Below are positions 8,006 through 17,452 of a stretch of DNA of 64,000 bases, in pieces. Every line of letters begins with the position of its first letter. Positions within the stretch are counted from its first letter, which is position 1. The notes below the pieces were generated by a model that saw nothing but the letters and a program-made list of their open reading frames with translations, searched no databases and was not told the origin of the DNA. Made by a program: the position numbers and the translations under genes. Source of the DNA: an uncultured Tateyamaria sp. (lineage in GTDB: Bacteria; Pseudomonadota; Alphaproteobacteria; Rhodobacterales; Rhodobacteraceae); assembly GCF_947503045.1 (NCBI RefSeq), contig NZ_CANNCF010000008.1, forward strand, positions 1 through 64,000, in the 5' to 3' direction.

Positions 8006-11000
8006 TCAGAACTGCAGTCGGAACTGGCCGGTGATGCCATAGCTTTCCACGTCGCTGCTGAACCGTGCATCGACCCGGACCGAGGCGTTCAGCTGACGGG
8101 CGTTGCCCGCCTGACCGGGGCTCAGCAGTTTGAGGTAGTTCACCCCAAGGCTGACTTCGCCATACGCGCCGAGGTTTTCCAGATCGAGGTTCCGTGTCGC
8201 TCCGTTGGACAGGTTGAACACGGCCCGGCGATCATCGGCAAAGTCGTTATAGACCGTTGCCGTGCCGAAATAGCTGATCAGGCTGACTTCATCCGGCAGG
8301 ATCACCGTGTTGGCCAGTGACGCACTGAGGAAGCCGACACGGCTGAACCCGTCGTCAAAGGACAGGCTGTCGCCCGCCGCACTCAGCAAAACGTCGTCAG
8401 TGCGGTTTTTCGAGATCGAGAAACCCGCCGAAGAGACGAATGTCAGACCGGGATTGTCTGCAACCTGCCAGGAATAGCCAACCGCGCCGGACAGTGTCTG
8501 GCCGAGGTTGTCATATTCCGTGTTGAAGTCCGCCAGACCCGAACCGCCCGACACAACCTGGTTGATCTGGCTTTCGAACTCGGTGTCCTCATAGCGGAAC
8601 TGCAGGTCGGCAAAGAAGCGGCCGCGCGCTGCCGTGGCATAGACGCCGATGTATTTCTGGAAGATGTCGCTGTCGAGCGTGTTCTCCAGCGCGCCAGACA
8701 GGCCAAAGCTGCTTGAGGTCGAGGTCGCGTCGTTGAAGCCGGCGATGGCCCCGAACGCCAGATCCCAGCCACTGTAGTGGCCGCCAAAGCAGGCAAAGTC
8801 ACCACCGAACTGCAGACCGGCATAGTTCAGTCCCACAGGCGAGTTGCCCGCGATGCCGGATGTGACGTCCGTGAACGACCCGTCCGCATTGGCCGTACCG
8901 CCTGTGGCCCGTGTCCACACACCGGCGCCACATGCGTCTTCTTCGGCGCCTGCGGCAAGGTCAGCCACAAAGGGGCTGGTGGGACGGTTCACGATGGTGT
9001 TCACCAGCGTCTGGGTCAGACCCACGGTCGCGGCAATGCCGCTCACCGCCGAGGCGGTCGTGGCCTGCAGGCGGATGTTGCCCGCGCCATCATCCACAAG
9101 GAAGTAGTCCAGCGCGCCCTGGTTGGTGAAGCCGCTGATCGAGCCAAAGGACAGACCCGCGCTCGAACCGGTATAGGTCAGAACCAGCGCGTTGTTGAAA
9201 TCACCCGCGCCGTCTTCGGTGCCAAGGCGGAAGGACAAGGTGCCCATTGGGTTGGCCACGTTGGCGATGGTGCCGGATGCGGTCTCGCCCACGCCGTTCA
9301 GCGTGGTGTCGATCTCGACAAACAGGTTGCCCGCCGTGCTGCCCGCATTCAGCGTCGTGCCCGACCCGTCCAGATCAAGCAGACCACCCGGCGTGTTGAC
9401 AGTGCCGACGACAGTCGCGGTGCCGGTCACCGTTGTTGTGCCAGCGGTCTGCGTCAGGCTGCCGGTCGAACTGCCGGTCAGCAGGGATACAGCGCCACCC
9501 GAATTGGTCAGGGCCGCCACGGTGCCGTTGTTCACAAGGGCACCTGCGGCGGCGACGTTGGTGTTGGCCGTGACGTTTCCGGTCACGGTCGATGTGCCAC
9601 CGGCGATGTTCAGGGTCCCGTCACCGCTGATCGTCCCGGCCAGGGCCGAATCCGCGTTCAGGCTGAGGGTTGTGGCCGCGCCTGTCAGTGTGGTGGCGCC
9701 AGTGCCTGCAAGGGACGAGATCGACTCCGATCCAGTCAGGGCGAATGTCGTGCCCGCATTGGCTGTCACGGTTGCCCCGGCGGCCAGCGCACCGCCATCC
9801 GTGGACAGGGTGCTGCCCGCATTGGTGATGTTCAGATCGGTCGAGGCCAGCGTGCCTGCGCCCGTCACGGCCAGTTCGCCCGCGTTGACGTTCACGGGGC
9901 CGGTAAAGGTGTTGGCACCGGTCAGCGTTGTCGTGGCAGTGCCTATCTTGGTCAGGGCCGTGGTGCCTGTCCCGTTCTCGATCACACCGCTGAAAGTGGT
10001 GTTGTTCAGAGCGTTCAGCGTCAGGGTCGGCGCGCCTCCACCACTGTTGGTGACGGTGCCTGCACCTGACAGATCAGCAAGCTGTGTATCCAGACCACCC
10101 AAATCGATCGCGCCGCTTGCGCCAACGCTTACCGATTGCGCAACGTTGCCAGCAAAAAGGCCGCTGGCAGTTGCCGCAGAGCCAAAGCTAAGCGTGCCGC
10201 CATTTACGGCAAGGCTTGACCCGGCAATCGAAGCGGTCCCTCCAGATGTACTGAGTACAACTGTGCCTGTGTTTGTGCCATCGCCAACAACCAATGCTCC
10301 GGGTCCCGTGGACAAGGAGGTCGCGGGGTTGATGGTCAGAGTGGTCCCGGCCGCCGCCAGCAATGTGCCGCCATTGGCCGTGGTCAGATTGACCGTGGCC
10401 GCAGTGACGTTGGACGCGGCGGTCGCGCTCAGCGTGCCGCCATCAAGGGTCAGCACGCTGGATGTGACAGTGCCACCGGCCATGTTCAGTGTCCCGGTTG
10501 CGGCCACGGTTGTGGTGTTTGCGCCCGTGATTGAACCGCCGGTCACAACCGAGGTTGTGCCTGTATCGACCGTCGTGTTGCCGGTGCCGTCAAGGGTACC
10601 TGCAATGGTGCCGCCCGACAGGGTCTTGGTACCGGGTGCATCCACGGTGACGGTTGTGCCCGCCGCGACTGTTGCGCCGCCGGACTGGGTAAAGTTGTCA
10701 GCGGCCACGGTCACAGTGCCGCCCGTGGTGCTGGTGGCACCGCTTTGCGAAAACAGGCCGTCCACGGTCAGTGTACTGGTGCCGTTCACGACACCGCCGG
10801 TCTGGTTCAGCGACGCAATGGTATCAGTGCCGTTGACAGTCAGGGTCGAGGTGCCCGCAACAGACACAGCCTCGTTGTCGGCAATGCCGTTGCCGTCCGT
10901 GGTCAGCGTACCTGTGCCGGACAGGTTGATCGCGTTGCCGTTTGTGTCGATGCTGCCTGCGCCGGTCTCGGCCAGCGTGCCGCTGGTCACAGCCAGCGAG

Positions 11001-13486
11001 GCCGCATTGGTGATCGTACCGCCGCTCAGCGCGGTGGTGCCGGTGGTCACAGTGATCGCGCCCGCGCCATCAAGGTTGCCCGAGATGGTGCCGCCCTGCA
11101 GGCTTTGCGCACCTGCGGAGGTCACGGATGTGCCCGTTGCGATGACGCCGCCGGTCTGGGTGAATGTGCCCGAGTTGATGTCGACCGTGCCGCCGGTTGT
11201 CCCTGCGGACTGGCTGAACAGGCCGGTCACACCCAGCGCGCTGTTGCCGTTTACGGTACCGCCGGTCTGGGTCAGCGACGCGACCGTATCGGCCCCGTTG
11301 ACGGTCAGGGTCGACAGGCCAGCAACGGACACGGCCTCATTGTCGGCAATGCCGTTGCCGTCCGTGGTCAATGTACCTGTGCCGGACAGGTTCACCATAT
11401 TGCCCGAGGTGTCGATGCTGCCTGCACCGGTCTCGTTAAGCGTGCCGCTGGTGACCGCCAGTGATGCTGCATTGGTGATGGTGCCGGTCAGGCTGGTTGT
11501 GCCAGTGGCCACGGTGATGGCGCCCGCGCCATTGAGGTTGCCCGCGATGGTGCCGCCGTTCAGGCTTTGCGCGCCGGCGGAGGTGACTGTTGTCAATGCC
11601 GCTAACGACCCGCCACCCGATTGGGCAAAGGTCGCACTGCTGACAGTGCCGCCGCCTTCGATAGATCCACCTGTCTGGTTCAGGGCAGCAATGCCGGACA
11701 TGGTCGATCCGCCTGCAACACTGACGGTCCCGCCGGTGTTGAGGTTGTCGTTTCCAACCGTCACGTTGCCGGACACCACGTTGATGGCCGAGGTCGCGGT
11801 CAGGTTGTTGATTGCCCCCGTGCCCGCGCCACCCGCGTTCAGCTGTGCTGTGCCGCCGGGCCCGTTAAAGTTGATCGTACCACCGGCATTGTTGTTGATG
11901 TCACCCGTGTCGGTGACGATGCCATTTGCGGCGACATTGATGGTCATGTTGTTGTTGAGCGTGTTGGATGTGCCCTCAAGGGTCGACCCAACGCCCACAT
12001 TGATAATGTTGTTGTTGGTGATCACCCCGGCCGAAACCGTCGTACCGTCACCAATACCAAGCGTCCCGCCCGTTTCGTTCAGAAGCGTGCCGATGCCGGT
12101 GATCGACCCGCCGGTGATCACATTGAGCGCACTTGTGTTGGTCAGGTCATTGCCGCTGCCGGTGACCAGCGCACTGACGTTCATCGTGTTGTTGTTTGTC
12201 AGGTTGCCCAGCAGCGCCAGCGGGGCCGTTATGTCCAGCGCGATATTGGCGATGATATTGCCATCAAGCTGCACATTGCCGCCCAGCGTCGGGGCCGCCC
12301 CATCAAAGGTGGTGCCCGCATTCAGCGTGATGTCGCCGTCCCCGCCCATGCCGTCGACCGAATTGATGGTCACGGTGTCGGTGCCGTTGGTATCGATGTC
12401 GCCTGCGCTGATAAATCCGGTGGAGGTCAGCGTGACGTTGTTGCCCGCTGGCACGGTGGATGCATCCAGCGTCCCGCCCGTCTGGTTGTTAAAGCTGCCG
12501 CCGACCACGCGGTCGTCCGTGATTACAAAGTTTGACGCGTTCTCCACATCGCCCAGCGTACCGCCGTTGAAGGTGAAGGTGCCGATGTTGATGTCAGTAA
12601 GGCCCGTGATTTCGCCAGCGGTCATGGTTGTCGAACCGGTGGCGCTGGTCAATTGACGCAGGCTGGCAATCGTGCCGCCTCCGATATCCGCTGTACCGCC
12701 GTTGACGTCCACGTTGCCAACTGAACCGCTGTTGACGTCCAGGATGCCGCCCGATTGCACAACCGTGCCCGCGGCGGCCGTCATGCCGCTTCCCGCGCCA
12801 AGGTTACCGCCCGCGACGGTGACCGTGCTGTCATTGATCCGGGTGATGCCCAGTACGACGCCGGTTGCGGAAATGGTGGTTGTACCTGAATCGCTGTTCA
12901 GCGATCCGATCTCACCGGAAACGGTGATCGGGCCGGTGCCATCGACCTCCAACTCGCCCGCGATGTTGCCCGACAGCGTGATGTTGCCAGCTGTGTTAGT
13001 GCGCACGTCGGATGTGAAATTGGCCGCGATGTTGGATGTGACCGTGCCGCTGTCCAGAATGGATCCGTTCAGCGTGATGTCGCCGGGGCCGTTGATGTTG
13101 ATCGTATTGGTCGCCAGCGTGATGTTGTTCACCGTCACGCCCGCCGCGGCAACGCTCACCGAATAGGCACCGGGAGGGCCCCCGAAAGTCGCGTTCGCAC
13201 CGGACGTGAAATCAACGCTGGTTGCGCCGTCCAGCCAATCCAGCGTTCCGCCGCCTTCTTGCCACGTGCCCGCCCCGCCGACGGCAGGGGGCGTATTGGC
13301 CGTCCCGCCGATATTCCATTCCAAATCCTGGGCCTGCGCCGCGCCGCCAAGCGCCAGCGTGACCCCCGTCGCCAGCACGAAAACCAGTTCCGCTGCGCGT
13401 CCGACCCGGCAATGTTTGCGCAGACTGCGTTGACGGATACCAGCTTGAATAATTGCGGTGCGCGTGTCGGTCATTAGAATACCCAT
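8006..13486 (-). CDS. Giant autotransporter adhesin with C-terminal beta-barrel
   Basis: A protein of about 1826 residues. It has a long (about 53-residue) signal-peptide region ending A-Q-A-Q-D, then a very long Gly/Thr/Ser/Asn-rich passenger made of short beta-helix repeats (recurring S-L-T-Q-T-G-G and G-T-x-T-V-x-A). The last 270 residues or so form an autotransporter barrel ending in ...GQFRLQF with the terminal Phe expected for Bam recognition. This is type Va secretion, and the passenger is probably surface exposed for adhesion or biofilm formation. Two near-identical passenger blocks of about 155 residues lie in tandem. The ATG at 13474 is an alternative start. The protein has very few Cys residues, as usual for passengers. 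It is transcribed away from repA. Confidence 0.9.
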   Translation of the reverse strand: MGILMTDTRTAIIQAGIRQRSLRKHCRVGRAAELVFVLATGVTLALGGAAQAQDLEWNIGGTANTPPAVGGAGTWQEGGGTLDWLDGATSVDFTSGANATFGGPPGAYSVSVAAAGVTVNNITLATNTININGPGDITLNGSILDSGTVTSNIAANFTSDVRTNTAGNITLSGNIAGELEVDGTGPITVSGEIGSLNSDSGTTTISATGVVLGITRINDSTVTVAGGNLGAGSGMTAAAGTVVQSGGILDVNSGSVGNVDVNGGTADIGGGTIASLRQLTSATGSTTMTAGEITGLTDINIGTFTFNGGTLGDVENASNFVITDDRVVGGSFNNQTGGTLDASTVPAGNNVTLTSTGFISAGDIDTNGTDTVTINSVDGMGGDGDITLNAGTTFDGAAPTLGGNVQLDGNIIANIALDITAPLALLGNLTNNNTMNVSALVTGSGNDLTNTSALNVITGGSITGIGTLLNETGGTLGIGDGTTVSAGVITNNNIINVGVGSTLEGTSNTLNNNMTINVAANGIVTDTGDINNNAGGTINFNGPGGTAQLNAGGAGTGAINNLTATSAINVVSGNVTVGNDNLNTGGTVSVAGGSTMSGIAALNQTGGSIEGGGTVSSATFAQSGGGSLAALTTVTSAGAQSLNGGTIAGNLNGAGAITVATGTTSLTGTITNAASLAVTSGTLNETGAGSIDTSGNMVNLSGTGTLTTDGNGIADNEAVSVAGLSTLTVNGADTVASLTQTGGTVNGNSALGVTGLFSQSAGTTGGTVDINSGTFTQTGGVIATGTSVTSAGAQSLQGGTISGNLDGAGAITVTTGTTALSGGTITNAASLAVTSGTLAETGAGSIDTNGNAINLSGTGTLTTDGNGIADNEAVSVAGTSTLTVNGTDTIASLNQTGGVVNGTSTLTVDGLFSQSGATSTTGGTVTVAADNFTQSGGATVAAGTTVTVDAPGTKTLSGGTIAGTLDGTGNTTVDTGTTSVVTGGSITGANTTTVAATGTLNMAGGTVTSSVLTLDGGTLSATAASNVTAATVNLTTANGGTLLAAAGTTLTINPATSLSTGPGALVVGDGTNTGTVVLSTSGGTASIAGSSLAVNGGTLSFGSAATASGLFAGNVAQSVSVGASGAIDLGGLDTQLADLSGAGTVTNSGGGAPTLTLNALNNTTFSGVIENGTGTTALTKIGTATTTLTGANTFTGPVNVNAGELAVTGAGTLASTDLNITNAGSTLSTDGGALAAGATVTANAGTTFALTGSESISSLAGTGATTLTGAATTLSLNADSALAGTISGDGTLNIAGGTSTVTGNVTANTNVAAAGALVNNGTVAALTNSGGAVSLLTGSSTGSLTQTAGTTTVTGTATVVGTVNTPGGLLDLDGSGTTLNAGSTAGNLFVEIDTTLNGVGETASGTIANVANPMGTLSFRLGTEDGAGDFNNALVLTYTGSSAGLSFGSISGFTNQGALDYFLVDDGAGNIRLQATTASAVSGIAATVGLTQTLVNTIVNRPTSPFVADLAAGAEEDACGAGVWTRATGGTANADGSFTDVTSGIAGNSPVGLNYAGLQFGGDFACFGGHYSGWDLAFGAIAGFNDATSTSSSFGLSGALENTLDSDIFQKYIGVYATAARGRFFADLQFRYEDTEFESQINQVVSGGSGLADFNTEYDNLGQTLSGAVGYSWQVADNPGLTFVSSAGFSISKNRTDDVLLSAAGDSLSFDDGFSRVGFLSASLANTVILPDEVSLISYFGTATVYNDFADDRRAVFNLSNGATRNLDLENLGAYGEVSLGVNYLKLLSPGQAGNARQLNASVRVDARFSSDVESYGITGQFRLQF
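10640..11572 (-). repeat. Tandem repeat of about 462-465 bp inside the autotransporter passenger
   Basis: Two adjacent copies encode the same series of motifs (A-G-A-I-T-V, T-N-A-A-S-L-A-V-T-S-G-T-L, G-T-L-T-T-D-G-N-G-I-A-D-N-E-A-V-S-V-A-G, then L-F-S-Q-S). The identical DNA cores (for example, the stretches around 10878 and 11343, and 11099 and 11561) are offset by 465 and 462 bases. This is an in-frame duplication that lengthens the beta-helix. Confidence 0.85.
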
Positions 13487-13908
13487 TCAATTTTCTGCAA
13501 ATACAGTTGATCGCAAACAACCACGTTGCGCCTCGCGTCGCAAATCTTTTGCATCCCTTAACCATAGAAAACCGCGTTAACTGTGACCTTTAGGCACACT
13601 CTTTGCAGGTGATTCTATGCCCCAACCCGACCCGTAGGGTGCCGTAGGGGCATTTGGCCCATAAAACACTACATATAGAAAACTCTTGCGGGAATCGTAA
13701 AAACCCGTAAACCATTTACGCTAGAGACAGAATAAAACGCCTTTCAGCGTAACTCACGCAGACCAACCGATGCCATGAAGGCAGGTCGATGCGCTGAAAT
13801 GGTGGCATCGCGGGGCACACCGCGCAAGACAAAAGGGCGAAAAAACGCGCCCAAAACGGCAGGCATCCCGGTCACATCCGGGGGCAACAGGAACAGGCAG
13901 GGCAGCGC
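13487..13908. other. Intergenic region between the autotransporter and repA
   Basis: About 420 bases between divergent genes. No coding frame here looks real. It is AT-richer than the flanks, especially 13560-13740, and should contain the promoters of both the autotransporter and repA. The candidate operator at 13696-13720 is listed separately. Confidence 0.6.
13696..13720. promoter_or_regulatory. Candidate repA operator (CGTAAA repeats)
   Basis: CGTAAA occurs at 13696-13701 and, exactly one helical turn later, at 13706-13711. The second copy forms a perfect inverted repeat with TTTACG at 13715-13720 across a CCA spacer. In repABC plasmids RepA and RepB repress the operon promoter upstream of repA, and this site is suitably placed. 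Assignment is by position and symmetry only. Confidence 0.4.
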
Positions 13909-15096
13909 ATGCAAAAGCATGTCACACGCATTGACACCCTCGTGGGCGCGCACGCCGCGCGCCTCTCTGAACGTCTGCAGGCCCACCGCGAACAGCTATT
14001 TCCGCCCGACGCACAGCGCACCCTGCGCACCTTCACGTCCGGAGAGGTCGCCGACCTTCTGGGGGTCAAGGACGCCTACCTGCGCAAGCTCCACCTCGAC
14101 GGGCGCGGCCCCGAACCCGAGATCCGCGCAGGCGGGCGGCGCCACTACACGCCCGAGGACATCCAGACCCTGCGCCAGATGCTCGAAAAAGGGGCGAAAT
14201 CCGCGGGCACCTACCTGCCCGGGCGGCGCGGGAATGACAGCCTGCAGGTCATCACCGTGATCAACTTCAAGGGTGGGTCGGGCAAGACCACCACCGCCGC
14301 CCACCTCGCCCAGAAAATGGCGCTCGACGGCTACCGTGTGCTGGCCATCGATCTGGACCCGCAGGCGTCGTTTTCGGCGCTGCACGGCTTTCAGCCCGAG
14401 TTCGACCTGCTGGACGGCGGCACGATCTACGACGCGATCCGCTATGACGACCCGGTCCCGATCCAGTCCCTCATCCGCAAAACCTATTTCACCAATCTCG
14501 ACCTGATCCCCGGCAATCTCGACCTGATGGAGTTCGAACACGAAACCCCCCGGGCGCTGGCCGCACGCGAAGGGGCGATGTTCTTTACCCGGGTCGGCAC
14601 AGCACTTGGCGAGGTCGAACAGGACTACGACGTGGTGATCATCGACTGCCCGCCGCAACTGGGGTTTCTCACCATGTCCGCGCTGTCGGCGGCGACGGCG
14701 GTGCTGGTCACGGTGCATCCGCAAATGCTCGACGTGATGTCGATGTGCCAGTTCCTGCTGATGACGTCGAACCTCTTGGGCGTGGTCGCGGATGCGGGGG
14801 GCGACATGTCCTATGACTGGCTGCGCTACGTGGTCACGCGCTATGAACCCGGCGACGGGCCGCAGAACCAGATGGTGACTTTCATGCGCTCGCTGTTCGG
14901 CGATCATGTGCTCAACAACACCGTGCTGAAATCCACCGCGATCTCGGATGCCGGGATCACGAAACAGACCCTGTACGAGGTCGAAAAGGGCCAATTCACC
15001 CGCACCACCTATGACCGCGCGATGGAATCCATCAACGCGGTGAACAGCGAAATCGAGGCACTGGTGCAAACTGCATGGGGACGCAATGGCACGTAA
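13909..15096 (+). CDS. repA: RepA, ParA-type partition ATPase of the repABC replicon
   Basis: A 395-residue protein. The N-terminal part holds a helix-turn-helix (F-T-S-G-E-V-A-D-L-L-G-V, about residues 43-60). The ParA ATPase core has a deviant Walker A motif KGGSGKTTTA near residue 122 and a Walker B-like VVIIDCPPQ. RepA proteins of repABC plasmids segregate the replicon together with RepB and repress their own operon. The length and N-terminal extension match repABC RepA rather than chromosomal ParA. It overlaps repB by 11 bases. The ATG at 13909 has only a weak ribosome binding site. Confidence 0.95.
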   Translation: MQKHVTRIDTLVGAHAARLSERLQAHREQLFPPDAQRTLRTFTSGEVADLLGVKDAYLRKLHLDGRGPEPEIRAGGRRHYTPEDIQTLRQMLEKGAKSAGTYLPGRRGNDSLQVITVINFKGGSGKTTTAAHLAQKMALDGYRVLAIDLDPQASFSALHGFQPEFDLLDGGTIYDAIRYDDPVPIQSLIRKTYFTNLDLIPGNLDLMEFEHETPRALAAREGAMFFTRVGTALGEVEQDYDVVIIDCPPQLGFLTMSALSAATAVLVTVHPQMLDVMSMCQFLLMTSNLLGVVADAGGDMSYDWLRYVVTRYEPGDGPQNQMVTFMRSLFGDHVLNNTVLKSTAISDAGITKQTLYEVEKGQFTRTTYDRAMESINAVNSEIEALVQTAWGRNGT

Positions 15097-16075
15097 AAAC
15101 CTGCTCGAAGGGTTGATGGCCGAAGGGGCCAGGCCCGCCGAAACCGCCCCCGGCGCCAAACGCCCCCTCAAGGGCGCGATCGGTGCTGTCTCGCAATCCA
15201 TCGAGGCGCTCAAGGCGCGCGCCCTGCTCGACATCGACCCGTTTCTGATCGACGCAGGCGGGCTACAGGACAGGCTCGAAACCGACGACGCAGAGGACGC
15301 GGCCCTGCTCGCTTCGATCCGCGATTATGGCCAGCAGGTGCCGGTGCTGGTGCGCCCGCATCCGGATGATCCCGACCGGTTCCAGATCGTCTATGGCCGC
15401 CGCCGGGTGCTGGCGCTGCGCGACCTTGGCAAACCGGTCAAGGCGCTGCTGCGCGAGCTGGACGATTCCGCCCTCGTCATGGCGCAGGGACAGGAAAACA
15501 ACGCCCGACGCGGGCTCAGCTTTATCGAAAAGGCGAACTTCGCCGCCCAGATGCGCGATGCGGGCTATGAACGCCACGCCATGTGCGACGCGCTCGCCAT
15601 CGACAAGACCGTGGTGTCGCGCATGCTGCAGATCGTGGACCGCATCGGCACGGATCTGATCACCACCATTGGTGCCGCCCCGTCGGTGGGTCGCGACCGC
15701 TGGTCGGCTCTGGCCAGCAAGTTAGAGACGGGTGAAGTCGATGCAATGACCATGATCGACATGATCGCGGCCAAGGCGCATTCCGGCAGCGACAGCAACG
15801 ACCGCTTTGAAATCGCCATCCGAACCGGCGACGATCACACCCCGGTGGTCAAGGAACATACGCCAACGGATGGTCCGCCCAAACCCCGCGCCAGCCGGCG
15901 CACCATCATGGGGGCCACCAGTGGTGCGCCCATTGCGCGCGCCATGATGGGCCATGACAAGGTGGTCCTCACCCTGCCCCGCGAAAGCGGGTTCGAGGAT
16001 TGGCTTGTCGATCATCTTTCAGAAATTCACCGGACATGGGTGCAATCCCAGGCCGATGAAGACCCCGAGCAGTAA
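15086..16075 (+). CDS. repB: RepB, ParB-type centromere-binding protein of the repABC replicon
   Basis: A 329-residue protein. It opens with the RepB-style M-A-R-K-N-L-L-E-G-L. The ParB N-terminal nuclease-like fold carries the Y-G-R-R-R-V-L-A box near residue 103 and the E-N-x-A-R-R-G-L-S-F-I-E-K-A motif near 137-150. A central helix-turn-helix (A-M-C-D-A-L-A-I-D-K-T-V-V-S-R) binds the parS sites. It starts inside the end of repA, so the two are translationally coupled. The likely parS palindromes lie just after repC at 17448-17500. Confidence 0.95.
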   Translation: MARKNLLEGLMAEGARPAETAPGAKRPLKGAIGAVSQSIEALKARALLDIDPFLIDAGGLQDRLETDDAEDAALLASIRDYGQQVPVLVRPHPDDPDRFQIVYGRRRVLALRDLGKPVKALLRELDDSALVMAQGQENNARRGLSFIEKANFAAQMRDAGYERHAMCDALAIDKTVVSRMLQIVDRIGTDLITTIGAAPSVGRDRWSALASKLETGEVDAMTMIDMIAAKAHSGSDSNDRFEIAIRTGDDHTPVVKEHTPTDGPPKPRASRRTIMGATSGAPIARAMMGHDKVVLTLPRESGFEDWLVDHLSEIHRTWVQSQADEDPEQ

Positions 16076-16110
16076 CACAAACAACAGGAGGCACAGGACA
16101 GGCACCGCCG

Positions 16111-16167
16111 AAAAAACAAAGCCCCCCAGATCATAACGACCCGAGAGGCTCCGATTTGGTTCTAGCA
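16111..16167 (-). ncRNA. repABC antisense counter-transcript (ctRNA, incompatibility RNA)
   Basis: In the repB-repC gap the minus strand carries a consensus -35 TTGACA (16203-16198), an 18-base spacer and a -10 TAGATT (16179-16174). Transcription would start near 16167. About 40 bases on there is a 9-bp G/C-rich hairpin (GCCTCTCGG with CTGGGGGGC) followed by TTTGTTTTTT ending at about 16111. The predicted RNA is about 57 nt, the usual size for repABC ctRNAs, which pair with the repC leader and reduce RepC synthesis. Ends are predicted, not measured. Confidence 0.85.
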
Positions 16168-16249
16168 CCTCCGAATCTACGCGCTCCATGAGTCGGCTGT
16201 CAACAACACCTGGCGGGTGAACGGCACTTTTTTGCCTTGTGAACAGCAT

Positions 16250-17452
16250 ATGGAACGACTTTCAACGACGCCCTTCGGGCAGCGGCCGGTGACGGCTGAC
16301 CTGCTCAAGGCGGCCGCCCGCGCCGCCGAGGCCCCCACCCTGCCCCATGTGGACAAATGGGAACTGTTGCGCAGCCTATGTGCCGCGCGCGATGCATTTG
16401 CCATCACCGATCGCGAAATTGGCGTGCTCGAGGCCTTGCTCAGCTTTCATCCCGAGAAGCTTTTGGGCGGCAATGCCGATATGGTGGTGTTCCCCTCGAA
16501 CCGCGCGCTGTCGGATCGCTGTCACGGCATGGCCGAAAGCACCCTACGCCGTCATCTCGCCCGTCTGGTCGACGCCGGCCTGATCCTGCGCCACGACAGC
16601 CCCAACGGCAAACGCTATGCCCGCCGCGACCCCAGCGGAGAGGTCCTGCGCGCCTTTGGCTTCGATCTGCGCCCGCTTCTGGTGCGCGCGCCCGAGATCG
16701 CCCAGGCCGCCGAGGTGGCGCGTGCGGCGGCGGAACGGCTGCGGACTTTGCGCGAAAAGGTCTCTCTGCAAAAGCGTGATGCGCAGAAACTGGCTCTCTA
16801 CGGGCTGGAACAGGGTCACACAGGCCCGTTTGAGGGGCTTCTGGCGCAACTGCTTGATGTGACCCGCATGATGCGCCGCAAGCTCTCTCTGGCGGAGTTG
16901 GACGAGGTCGCAGGCCATGTGTCCGAACTGCTGGAACAGACCCTGAAATACGTCTCTAAAGCAGAAGAAATGAGCGGCAATGACGCTTCATTTGAGCGCC
17001 AGTATCAGAGTTCAAATACAGACTCTTCTGATCTTGAACCTTGCTTGGAAAAAAGCAGGGTGGCGGATGTGGATGCCTCACTGGCTGAGGATGGCGTTGA
17101 GGTCAAACCGGATGTGCCCATCCCTCTGGGTCTCGTGTTGCGCGCAGTGCCCGAGGCGTTGGAATACGCCCAAACCCCCGTGACCAGTTTTGCAGACCTC
17201 GCCCGATTGGGTGCCTTCCTGCGTGGCATGATCGGCGTCAGCCCGTCGGCCTGGGACGACGCGGTGGCGGCCATGGGCGTGGAGGTTGCAGGGATCACCA
17301 TCTGCTGCCTGCTCCAGCGCATTGACGACATCCGCTCGCCGGGCGGGTACCTGCGCAAGCTGACGCTTGAGGCGCAATCGGGTAAATATTCCGTCTCCAG
17401 GGTGGTCATGGCGTTAATCCAGCGTCCACAGGGTGCGGGGCCAAAAAGTTGA
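16250..17452 (+). CDS. repC: RepC, replication initiator of the repABC replicon
   Basis: A protein of 400 residues from the ATG at 16250. A GTG at 16217 would add 11 residues, but RepC proteins typically begin just before the S-T-T-P-F-G motif, present here at residues 4-9. The N-terminal RepC domain contains winged-helix elements (L-S-F-H-P-E, N-R-A-L-S-D-R-C-H-G-M-A-E-S-T-L-R-R-H-L). The C-terminal RepC domain follows a variable, acidic linker. RepC binds an origin that, in this family, lies inside its own coding sequence, so oriV is probably within this gene. Its last codons overlap the first parS-like palindrome. Confidence 0.93.
   Translation: MERLSTTPFGQRPVTADLLKAAARAAEAPTLPHVDKWELLRSLCAARDAFAITDREIGVLEALLSFHPEKLLGGNADMVVFPSNRALSDRCHGMAESTLRRHLARLVDAGLILRHDSPNGKRYARRDPSGEVLRAFGFDLRPLLVRAPEIAQAAEVARAAAERLRTLREKVSLQKRDAQKLALYGLEQGHTGPFEGLLAQLLDVTRMMRRKLSLAELDEVAGHVSELLEQTLKYVSKAEEMSGNDASFERQYQSSNTDSSDLEPCLEKSRVADVDASLAEDGVEVKPDVPIPLGLVLRAVPEALEYAQTPVTSFADLARLGAFLRGMIGVSPSAWDDAVAAMGVEVAGITICCLLQRIDDIRSPGGYLRKLTLEAQSGKYSVSRVVMALIQRPQGAGPKS

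Noticed and set aside
10640-11572. Repeat considered as an insertion sequence
   Set aside because: No terminal inverted repeats or transposase; the unit is in frame and encodes passenger beta-helix.
9192-12656. Plus-strand open frame of 1154 codons rich in Val/Pro
   Set aside because: It is antisense to the autotransporter passenger; repetitive Gly/Thr codons on the minus strand keep the opposite frame open.
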